From Candidatus Methanoplasma sp. (lineage in GTDB: Archaea > Thermoplasmatota > Thermoplasmata > Methanomassiliicoccales > Methanomethylophilaceae), in contig JAITQH010000108.1 in assembly GCA_031288985.1 (NCBI GenBank), positions 1 through 6,330 on the forward strand: a DNA stretch of 6,330 bases. Reading direction: 5' to 3'. Made by a program: the position numbers and the translations under genes. This document shows, in pieces, positions 1-5,070 of the stretch; the stretch's first letter is position 1; each line of letters starts with the position of its first letter. Below the pieces are notes generated by a model. It was not told the origin of the DNA and made no database searches. It was given only the letters and a program-made list of their open reading frames with translations.

Positions 1-489
1 GAGATCATCGGATCGGTGCTGCACTTGGACAGGAGGCCGGAGGAGTATGCGGAGACCCTTCATGCGATACTTGACGCGGGGGGAGCGCCCGTCCCCCATC
101 TGACCGTCGGGTTTGGATCCCGCGACCTCATCGGGTCGGCGGAGGCCGTGAAAGAGGCGGGGCTCTCCCGGGTCGTCCTTCTGGGTCTGGTGCCCACTCC
201 CGGGACCGTGTTCAGCTCCCGTTCAGTGTCCGAGGCGGAGATGATATCCGCCGTGGACGTTCTTTCCGGCATGGGATTGGAGGCGACCCTCGGCTGCATG
301 CGCGACAGATCCCACAGATCGTTGGAGAGGGAATGCATACTGCGCGGCGTGAAGGGAATAGCCAACATGTCACGCGAAACCCTGAGATGGGCGGAAAGGA
401 ACGGTTATTCCGTATCCGAGAGCCGCACCTGCTGCTGCTGCGCCGGGCCTCAGAACATCGAATCCGTCTTCTCCGAAAGATATCCGTGA
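1..489 (+). CDS. Radical SAM protein, biotin-synthase-like (COG1856 type), C-terminal part
   Basis: The reading frame is open from the first base, so the gene starts upstream of the window and 162 residues are visible; the in-frame GTG at 16 is probably internal. The CxxxCxxC radical SAM cluster motif would lie in the missing N-terminal half. What remains resembles the C-terminal half of the archaeal 'biotin synthase homologue' family (COG1856): VPTPGT (visible residues 64-69), LGCMR (about 97-101), a GVKGIAN stretch and an AEERGY-like WAERNGY near the end. Members use SAM and a 4Fe-4S cluster for radical chemistry. Some archaeal biotin-synthase-like radical SAM proteins form the two-part LipS1/LipS2 lipoyl synthase; whether this one does cannot be decided here. 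The C-terminus carries four consecutive cysteines (TCCCCAG, codons 427-447), possible extra metal ligands. The last 40 bases overlap the 3' end of priS on the other strand. Family membership is fairly sure; the specific reaction is not. Confidence 0.7.
   Translation, partial: EIIGSVLHLDRRPEEYAETLHAILDAGGAPVPHLTVGFGSRDLIGSAEAVKEAGLSRVVLLGLVPTPGTVFSSRSVSEAEMISAVDVLSGMGLEATLGCMRDRSHRSLERECILRGVKGIANMSRETLRWAERNGYSVSESRTCCCCAGPQNIESVFSERYP
430..441 (+). repeat. (TGC)4 trinucleotide run encoding Cys-Cys-Cys-Cys
   Basis: Four perfect TGC codons in a row near the 3' end of the radical SAM gene encode a tetracysteine, preceded by Thr and followed by Ala-Gly-Pro. The run lies just outside the overlap with priS, which begins at base 450. 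From memory, related proteins tend to end in a Cys-Cys pair, so this could be a slippage expansion of a shorter cysteine motif. That comparison is recollection and was not aligned. Confidence 0.6.
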
Positions 490-1673
490 TCGGCGACCTT
501 CCTTCCGACCAGGAACACCGCGGCGTATTCCGGGACCTCTGTCTCCCCTTTGAGCGAGAAGCGCCCGCCCTTGATGTTGAACTCATAGTCCCTGCGCATG
601 GTTATCTTTGTGGGATCGTCCGAATATGCGGCGGGAACGGCGTCTTCCAGAGGATCGAAATTCGTAAGCTGGGTTCTTGTTATGGGAGTCACTCTGAGCC
701 CCGATTTGCCGTGGACGGATCCCGGAAGGCGGATGAGCCTCTTGATGTCGGGGGTGACGGGCTTGTCCACCTCTCCCGACAGGCTCGGCGCGATGTCCTC
801 CTTCATGATCTTCACCAGCGCCTCCTGGTGCGGACGCGTCAGGACGGCCATGTTGTTCCTGTCGAACAGGACCTTTCTGCTCCGGCGTACGTCCTCCTGC
901 AGACCCGCCACCGTTTTTGTCTGCGAGGATTTGAGGGAGGGGTATATGCGCCGCAGATCCTTGGGGTCGAGGTCGCACACGTCGTTGACGACGTCCATAA
1001 GGCCGTTCCTCATCTTCTTCTTCCATCCTCCCGCCTCGGCGGAAGGGATGAGGCGGTCCCTGCTGACCCCGACTATGTTGCCCTGCGCAGTGCGCATCTG
1101 AGACACGGGGACCTGTTGGAAAGGGAACACCCAGTCGATGCTCATTCCCGAGCATGTGATATAATCGACCAGCTCCCTTCTCTCATAGGTCCCCAAGGTG
1201 AGGACGCTCCTGTGGGGGATGTGCGCATGGTATCCTCTGCCTCCGGAGAACGTCAGATGGATGTCGTCCTCGCCGAATCCCAGATCGGTCATGAGGAAGC
1301 TGTCCACCAGGTTGATCATCTCCGTGCGGATCTGTATGAGCATCTCCGCGTACGACATGTTCTCCGCGCCGGCAAGGTGGTCCGCGTCCAGATCGAATAT
1401 CAATTCCGCGCCCAGCCACTCCTTCTCCTCCATGGTGGGGGCCGCAGGCTTTCTGTAATATGCGGTGGAATAATAGCTGTGGCTGGGGACCTGGGCGATC
1501 ATGAACTTCCTGAGGTCTTCGGCGTTGTGGAACCCGATGTGCCTCTGGACCATATCCCGGTCGAAGAACATGAACCCGAACTCCCGCTTGGTGAACCTGT
1601 CCGGAAGTATGGGATGCTCCTCTTTGTAGTATTTTCGGAACGACTTCAGGAGAAAGCGGGCGTTGCGGTCCAT
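450..1673 (-). CDS. priS: DNA primase small (catalytic) subunit PriS
   Basis: A 407-residue protein of the archaeal/eukaryotic-type primase family, which makes RNA or DNA primers at the replication fork in a heterodimer with PriL. The catalytic signature is complete: DLD at residues 94-96 in a hydrophobic strand (LIFDLDADHL), SGGRGYH at 143-149, and a third acidic candidate D309 just before the conserved segment RLIRLPGSVHGKSGL (312-326). The length is near the upper end of the family. The zinc-knuckle cysteines found between motifs I and II in Pyrococcus-type PriS are absent; residues 97-140 contain no cysteine. I chose the ATG at 1673 because family homology begins there (MDRNARFLLKSFRKYY). 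The frame stays open upstream to 2573, but that stretch is antisense to the TatD gene. A TATA element centred about 26 bases upstream implies a leaderless mRNA. The gene diverges from the TatD gene and converges with the radical SAM gene, overlapping it by 40 bases. PriL is not in the window. Confidence 0.95.
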   Translation of the reverse strand: MDRNARFLLKSFRKYYKEEHPILPDRFTKREFGFMFFDRDMVQRHIGFHNAEDLRKFMIAQVPSHSYYSTAYYRKPAAPTMEEKEWLGAELIFDLDADHLAGAENMSYAEMLIQIRTEMINLVDSFLMTDLGFGEDDIHLTFSGGRGYHAHIPHRSVLTLGTYERRELVDYITCSGMSIDWVFPFQQVPVSQMRTAQGNIVGVSRDRLIPSAEAGGWKKKMRNGLMDVVNDVCDLDPKDLRRIYPSLKSSQTKTVAGLQEDVRRSRKVLFDRNNMAVLTRPHQEALVKIMKEDIAPSLSGEVDKPVTPDIKRLIRLPGSVHGKSGLRVTPITRTQLTNFDPLEDAVPAAYSDDPTKITMRRDYEFNIKGGRFSLKGETEVPEYAAVFLVGRKVADHGYLSEKTDSMF

Positions 1674-1693
1674 CTGCGGTCCACCAGGGAATG

Positions 1694-1703
1694 TATAATT
1701 ATA
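1694..1703. promoter_or_regulatory. Shared palindromic TATA box for divergent priS and TatD genes
   Basis: The sequence TATAATTATA is its own reverse complement and lies in the 51-base gap between the two start codons. Its centre (1698.5) is 26.5 bases from the TatD ATG (1725) and 25.5 bases from the priS ATG (1673). Archaeal TATA boxes are centred about 26-27 bases upstream of the transcription start, so both transcripts would begin at or next to their start codon and be leaderless. Towards priS, the bases just upstream of the box read ACAAACAA, a plausible BRE. Towards TatD they read GGGAATG, a weaker match. One TBP site may therefore serve both genes, or two bound orientations may compete. 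No Shine-Dalgarno sequence precedes either ATG. Confidence 0.65.
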
Positions 1704-1724
1704 TTGTTTGTCCTTAAAGCCTTC

Positions 1725-2561
1725 ATGGGATCTCCCCCCGTCTACGACAATCACATCCACATGAGTCCGTCCGGCAGGAACGTGGAAGCGCTCCTGGAGT
1801 TCAAGGCCGCAGGCGGCACGGGGCTGACCCTCGTGACGCTTCCGTACAAGGAGGTGCAGATACGGCGCGGAGAGGACTTCGCCGCATCTTACGACATAAC
1901 GCTGGGTCTCGCCAAGGCGGCAAGGGAGAGGACGGAATTGGAGATAAACATCGCAGTCGGGCCGTACCCCGTGCTGTTGCTGCCTCTCGCCGAGCATTTG
2001 GGCGCCGAGGCGGCGGAGGACGCAATGCTCAAAGGCATGGACGACGCCGCCGAACTTGTGGCGGAGGGCAGGGCGAGCGCCATAGGGGAGATAGGAAGGC
2101 CGCATTTCGACGTCGGCCAAGAGATATTGGATTCTTCCCACCGCATCCTGCGCAGAGGCATGGAGCACGCCAAGGAATTGGACTGCCCGGTCATAATCCA
2201 CTGCGAATCCGGATCGGCGGAGACCAACCGCTATCTTTCCGAGACGGCCCGTTCGGCGGGGCTCGATCCCGGACTGGTGGTCAAGCACTTCTCCCCCCCG
2301 CTTGTGCTGCCGGAGGAGACCTTCGGAGTGATGCCGTCGATCCCTGCGTCCAAGACCTGCCTCGCGGAGGCGTTGGGGAAGGGCACATACCGGTTCATGA
2401 TGGAAACGGACTACATAGACGACCCGGACAAGCCGGGGGCGGTGATGTCCGTGAACACGGTCCCCAAAAAGATCCGCTCCATGCTGGCGTCCGGAAAACT
2501 CACAGAGGAGGCCGTGTACCACATATGCAAAGAGCTGCCCGACTCCCTCTACCACCGCTGA
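1725..2561 (+). CDS. TatD-like TIM-barrel metal-dependent hydrolase (COG1099 type)
   Basis: A 278-residue protein of the amidohydrolase/TatD superfamily. The expected metal ligands appear in order: HIH at residues 10-12 after the first strand (YDNHIH), E122 in AIGEIGRPH, H159 in VIIHCESG, H188 in VVKHFSPP and D229 in METDY. This is the two-metal layout of TatD enzymes, several of which are 3'-5' exonucleases or DNases. The archaeal branch matched here (COG1099) has no well-established substrate that I know of, so nuclease activity is only an inference. I chose the ATG at 1725 because the family N-terminus starts there and the TATA box lies at the leaderless distance. The frame is open far upstream (from 333), but that part is antisense to priS. 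The MBL-fold gene follows 40 bases downstream on the same strand, so the two may be cotranscribed. No signal peptide or membrane segment is visible; the protein is probably cytosolic. Confidence 0.88.
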   Translation: MGSPPVYDNHIHMSPSGRNVEALLEFKAAGGTGLTLVTLPYKEVQIRRGEDFAASYDITLGLAKAARERTELEINIAVGPYPVLLLPLAEHLGAEAAEDAMLKGMDDAAELVAEGRASAIGEIGRPHFDVGQEILDSSHRILRRGMEHAKELDCPVIIHCESGSAETNRYLSETARSAGLDPGLVVKHFSPPLVLPEETFGVMPSIPASKTCLAEALGKGTYRFMMETDYIDDPDKPGAVMSVNTVPKKIRSMLASGKLTEEAVYHICKELPDSLYHR

Positions 2562-2601
2562 AAGGTTATTCAACGATGACGCGTTACATCAGACCGAGAG
2601 C

Positions 2602-3345
2602 ATGAGTTTCACTGTCCGCTGTGTTTATGACGAGGGCGCCGCGATCGGCACGAGCTTTATCGGTGCAAAAGGATTCTCTCTGCTCATCGAAGCGGACGGG
2701 AAGAGGGTGCTGTTCGACGCCGGGAAGCGCGGCCGATATCTTCTGCACAACCTCGGCCTCATGGGCGTGGACGCCGACTCCATAGACGCCGTCGTCATAT
2801 CATGCGGACACGCGGACCACACGGGCGGGCTGCGGGCGCTGCTGAAAGAGAGGACGGTCCCGCTGAACATTTATGCCCCCGCCTCTGCGGCCGGGGTCAA
2901 GACTATATTCGGAAGCAAGGGCCTGTACATTCCGGAAGAATATTCCGAAAAGGCCATCGTCAGCCCGACGGGGGACTGGACGGAGATATCGGACCGCATG
3001 CACATGTCTCCGCCGTTTGGCAAAGAAGGGGAATCGTTCCTGGTCATCGACGCGTCCGGCGGCCCCGCTGTGCTGAGCGCCCGTTCCGGCTTCGGGGTCG
3101 GGAAGGCAGTGTCCGCAACGGAGGAGAAGTTCGGAAGGGCCCCTGCGGCGTATGTAGGAGGGGTCCTGATGCGCAGGAACGATGATTCCGGGGCCGATGC
3201 CGCCGCGGCCGTCTTCTCGGCGTCCGGATGCAGGGATCTGCACCTCAACCACTGCACGGGGCAGTTCGGGATCACAAGGCTCAGAGTGAATCTGGGTCTC
3301 GCCGGCGTCAAGGATTTTTATGTCGGAGAATCCATCGAACTCTGA
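2602..3345 (+). CDS. Metallo-beta-lactamase-fold protein (COG1237 type) with depleted metal site
   Basis: A 247-residue MBL-fold protein. The N-terminal half fits COG1237: GTSFIGAKGFSLLIEADGKR (residues 16-35), VLFDAGKRGRYLLHNLG, and ISCGHADHTGG at 66-76. The C-terminal half retains HCTG (217-220) and a final VGESIEL. COG1237 includes the Methanocaldococcus protein linked to dihydropterin-ribofuranosylaminobenzene 5'-phosphate synthesis (tetrahydromethanopterin pathway), so automatic pipelines may give it that name; I do not think that is safe here. The first His of HxHxDH is Cys (C68). The usual GCxHPG motif is replaced by LSARSGFG (158-165), and the usual GGFHL by GGVLM (186-190). Metal binding is therefore probably altered or partly lost, and the protein may have another role. 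It starts 40 bases after the TatD gene with no clear Shine-Dalgarno or TATA signal of its own, which suggests cotranscription. Its stop codon abuts the stop of the convergent DUF4143 remnant. The fold is confident; the function is unknown. Confidence 0.82.
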   Translation: MSFTVRCVYDEGAAIGTSFIGAKGFSLLIEADGKRVLFDAGKRGRYLLHNLGLMGVDADSIDAVVISCGHADHTGGLRALLKERTVPLNIYAPASAAGVKTIFGSKGLYIPEEYSEKAIVSPTGDWTEISDRMHMSPPFGKEGESFLVIDASGGPAVLSARSGFGVGKAVSATEEKFGRAPAAYVGGVLMRRNDDSGADAAAAVFSASGCRDLHLNHCTGQFGITRLRVNLGLAGVKDFYVGESIEL

Positions 3346-3816
3346 TCAGGCGCCAAGGAGCCAATCGACGATGTTCGAGTGTCTTATTCCGTCGCCGAAG
3401 TCGGCGGCAAGCCGGTCTGCCGATATGACGGTCTTGGGGTGATTGTCGCCTGCCGACCTGAGGGATCTGAGTTCGCGATCCGCATGTTCTCCGTCCTGCA
3501 TCGAATAGGCGACCTGAAAATATTCAACGGAGCCGCCGCGTCTTGCGATGAAATCTATATCCCCGCAGCGGCATTTCCCCACAAGCACGGAATATCCTCT
3601 CCTCCGGAGCTCCAAATACACTATGTTCTCCATGAGCCTGCCGTAATCTTCGCTCACGAAGTTCAGCACGGCATTCCTCATGCCGGTGTCCGCAACGTAG
3701 TACTTGGAGTTTGGATTCAGGATCTTCTTTCCTTTCAGGTCGTACGATGCGGCCTCGTATAGGATGCAGCAGTCCGTGAGAAGTTTCAGGAACCGCTCGA
3801 TGGTCTTGGCGGACAC
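3346..3816 (-). pseudogene. DUF4143 domain remnant of an AAA+ family ATPase (COG1373), N-terminal half missing
   Basis: From the GTG at 3816 the frame encodes 156 residues matching the C-terminal end of COG1373 ATPases: SAKTIERFLKLL (2-13), YYVADTGMRNAV (39-50), RLMENIVYLELRRRGY (60-75), DIDFIA (86-91), EYFQVAYSM (98-106), DNHPKTVIS (124-132) and a final NIVDWLLG. The DIDF...FQV pattern recalls the PD-(D/E)XK-like core of DUF4143, with Asp where Glu is common. Full proteins are about 400-450 residues and begin with a Walker A ATPase domain; no trace of that domain appears upstream in any frame, so over half the gene is gone. The reading frame that remains has no stop or frameshift. A TATA box (TATATAAA on this strand, from 3843) lies at roughly the distance needed for a leaderless start at the GTG; an ATG at 3882 would add 22 unconvincing residues (MQFFIKIVTYKNRYINIVRC). 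It is either a decaying remnant or a short re-promoted protein. Such ATPases are often mobile accessory genes. Confidence 0.75.
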
Positions 3817-3835
3817 GAGTGCACATCTAACAATA

Positions 3836-3843
3836 TTTATATA
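3836..3843. promoter_or_regulatory. TATA box in AT-rich patch (TTTATATA on +, TATATAAA on -)
   Basis: On the + strand this is an exact match to the archaeal box A consensus TTTATATA. It would start transcription near 3866, where no protein gene follows until 4153. On the - strand the same bases read TATATAAA, which would place a start near 3813, beside the GTG codon at 3816 of the DUF4143 remnant. The surrounding bases are AT-rich, which raises the chance of a random match. Confidence 0.45.
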
Positions 3844-3936
3844 CCTGTTTTTATAAGTTACAATTTTGATAAAAAATTGCATTTTCGCAAGTATATGTTA
3901 CAACAATGATGCAGACTTCTGCCGGATGTTTCGCAG

Positions 3937-3967
3937 CCTTGCGCATATCCCGCCGATCCTTGCGCAT
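3937..3967 (+). repeat. Direct repeat CCTTGCGCAT, two copies 21 bp apart
   Basis: The 10-base word occurs exactly at 3937-3946 and 3958-3967, start to start 21 bp, about two helical turns, so both copies would face the same side of the DNA. The second copy also lies within a short inverted repeat (CCGAT at 3953-3957, ATCGG at 3966-3970). The arrangement would suit a dimeric regulator. A chance 10-mer repeat in a region this size is uncommon but not rare (a few percent by simple counting). Confidence 0.45.
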
Positions 3968-3988
3968 CGGACAAAGCGGCCAAACAGG

Positions 3989-4004
3989 AGATGAGGCCTC
4001 ATCT
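3989..4004. repeat. Perfect 16-bp palindrome AGATGAGGCCTCATCT
   Basis: Each half (AGATGAGG) is the exact reverse complement of the other. As DNA it could be an operator for a homodimeric regulator, 149 bases upstream of the htpX start. As RNA it would form a six-pair stem with a GGCC loop, extendable by two G-U pairs (3987-3988 with 4005-4006). A T5 run follows at 4021-4025, so a terminator-like element for a short + strand transcript is also possible. By simple counting, a random stretch of about 300 bases would hold such a 16-bp palindrome well under 1 percent of the time. Confidence 0.5.
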
Positions 4005-4120
4005 TTCCGCGGCGCTGTCATTTTTGTTCCGAGTTCATCAAATCGCGCCTGTGGGTTCTTTGTCGGGGGAGGCATGAACGCATCCTGCAGGAGCGGGGGG
4101 ACGCTGCGGGCCGCGAAACC

Positions 4121-4128
4121 CTAATAAC
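4121..4128 (+). promoter_or_regulatory. Candidate weak TATA box for htpX
   Basis: CTAATAAC begins 32 bases before the htpX ATG, close to the leaderless spacing seen at the priS/TatD promoter. It is preceded by CGAAAC, a passable BRE. The match to the TATA consensus is weak. GGGGA at 4146-4150, two bases before the ATG, is too close to act as a normal Shine-Dalgarno sequence. Confidence 0.35.
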
Positions 4129-4152
4129 GAACCGTCGCACTATACGGGGATC

Positions 4153-5070
4153 ATGAGAGCAGTGTGGCAGGCAAGGACGGCGGCCATGTTCATCGCGATG
4201 AGCATGATAATGGCGGCCATGGGACTCTTGGTGGGCATGCTTACGGGGCAGGTCATGCTGGGTCTCGTTGTGATGATGGCGATATCGATAGTATTCAACA
4301 TCTATGCGTTCGTGTTCTCCAAGAAGCATGCGCTCCGGGCCAACGGCGCCAGGATCGTCTCGGAGGCCGAAGAGCCGCGCCTGCACGCAATAGTCGCGAG
4401 GGTGGCCGAGAAGGCAGGCGTCCCCAAGCCCGAGGTCGGCGTCAGCGAGGAGCCCATGCCCAACGCGTTCGCGACGGGAAGAAGCCCGAAGAACGCGGCG
4501 GTCGTGGCCACCAGAGGCATACTGAGGCTGCTTCCGGATGCGGAGCTCGAGGGAGTGATGGCCCATGAGATGTCTCACGTCAAGAACAGGGACATCCTGT
4601 TGATGTCGGCGGCGTCCACCATGGCCGCGGTGCTCACATACATGTCCCACTACGTGGTCTGGATGGCCCTGAGCGGCAGGAACCGCGACATGTGGACGCT
4701 GGCGATCGCCGTCGGAGCGAGCATCACCGTCCCGATCGCCGCAATGCTGGTGCAGCTCGGAGTCTCCAGGAACAGGGAATTCCTTGCGGACGAGACGGGA
4801 GCCAAGATAACCGGCAACCCCCGCGCGCTCGCACGGGCCCTCAGAAGCATCGAGATAGGCGTAAGGTCCCCGAACAACAATTACGACAAAGAGAGCTACG
4901 CCGACATGTGGATATCCAACCCCATACGGAAGAAGAACATGCTCTCGAAGCTGTTCAGCACGCACCCCCCGATGGACGAGAGGATAGCCAGGCTCAATGC
5001 GATGGCGGACAGGATGGAGAGCGGCGGAAACACGGCCCCCGCCGAAGGCCACTGGGCCGAAACCCTGTGA
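4153..5070 (+). CDS. htpX: HtpX-family membrane zinc metalloprotease (M48)
   Basis: A 305-residue M48 family protease, close to the family's usual length. HtpX proteins sit in the cytoplasmic membrane with a cytosolic active site and degrade misfolded or damaged membrane proteins. The zinc motif HEMSH is at residues 138-142, with catalytic E139 next to the first ligand. The third zinc ligand is most likely E209 in SRNREFLADE. Other family landmarks are PMPNAFATGR (101-110) and FSTHPPMDERIARL (268-281). Hydrophobic segments fit four membrane helices, at about 9-30, 33-55, 148-170 and 180-202, with the HEXXH site between the second and third, as in characterised HtpX. The start at ATG 4153 gives a normal short N-terminus before the first helix and fits the weak TATA box upstream. 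The gene stands alone on its strand, and its stop abuts the stop of the convergent HPS-RraA gene. All catalytic residues are present, so it should be active. Confidence 0.95.
   Translation: MRAVWQARTAAMFIAMSMIMAAMGLLVGMLTGQVMLGLVVMMAISIVFNIYAFVFSKKHALRANGARIVSEAEEPRLHAIVARVAEKAGVPKPEVGVSEEPMPNAFATGRSPKNAAVVATRGILRLLPDAELEGVMAHEMSHVKNRDILLMSAASTMAAVLTYMSHYVVWMALSGRNRDMWTLAIAVGASITVPIAAMLVQLGVSRNREFLADETGAKITGNPRALARALRSIEIGVRSPNNNYDKESYADMWISNPIRKKNMLSKLFSTHPPMDERIARLNAMADRMESGGNTAPAEGHWAETL

Larger units (their letters stand above)
3817..4152. other. 336-base intergenic region without a convincing gene
   Basis: This gap separates the DUF4143 remnant from htpX. Its left quarter (about 3829-3905) is strongly AT-rich compared with the GC-rich genes around it. 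That part holds a consensus archaeal TATA box (3836-3843), a T-run (3846-3850), an A/T hairpin (CAATTTT at 3861-3867 pairing with AAAATTG at 3873-3879) and two similar GTTACAA words (3856-3862, 3898-3904). The right part is GC-rich again and holds a 10-bp direct repeat, a 16-bp palindrome and a T5 run at 4021-4025. Two open frames cross it (3906-4124 on + and 3851-4075 on -), but neither resembles a known protein or has coding character. No tRNA or CRISPR structure was seen. It could be the scar left by loss of the ATPase domain, a regulatory region, or a small RNA locus. Confidence 0.6.

Noticed and set aside
333..1724. Long + strand open frame running antisense through priS and in frame into the TatD gene
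   Set aside because: Its sequence resembles no protein and is Arg/Val/His-rich shadow coding opposite a clear primase; the real TatD protein begins at the ATG at 1725.
1674..2573. Minus-strand open frame extending priS upstream by 300 codons
   Set aside because: This part is antisense to the TatD gene; primase homology begins at 1673 and a promoter lies between. The mirrored open frames on both strands are notable but explained by GC-rich codon use.
2562..2601. Possible separate promoter or operator between the TatD and MBL genes
   Set aside because: No TATA-like sequence lies at the leaderless distance, and the partial palindrome around ACGCGT does not extend symmetrically.
3851..4075. Small - strand open frame of 74 codons upstream of the DUF4143 remnant
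   Set aside because: It contains no Walker A or other ATPase motif, so it is not the missing N-terminal half.
3906..4124. Small + strand open frame of 72 codons in the intergenic region
   Set aside because: No recognisable domain, no ribosome binding site, and its content follows the direct repeat; coding status unsupported.
4018..5052. Minus-strand 344-codon open frame opposite htpX
   Set aside because: His/Arg-rich low-complexity shadow of a clear HtpX protease with all catalytic residues; no homology recognised.
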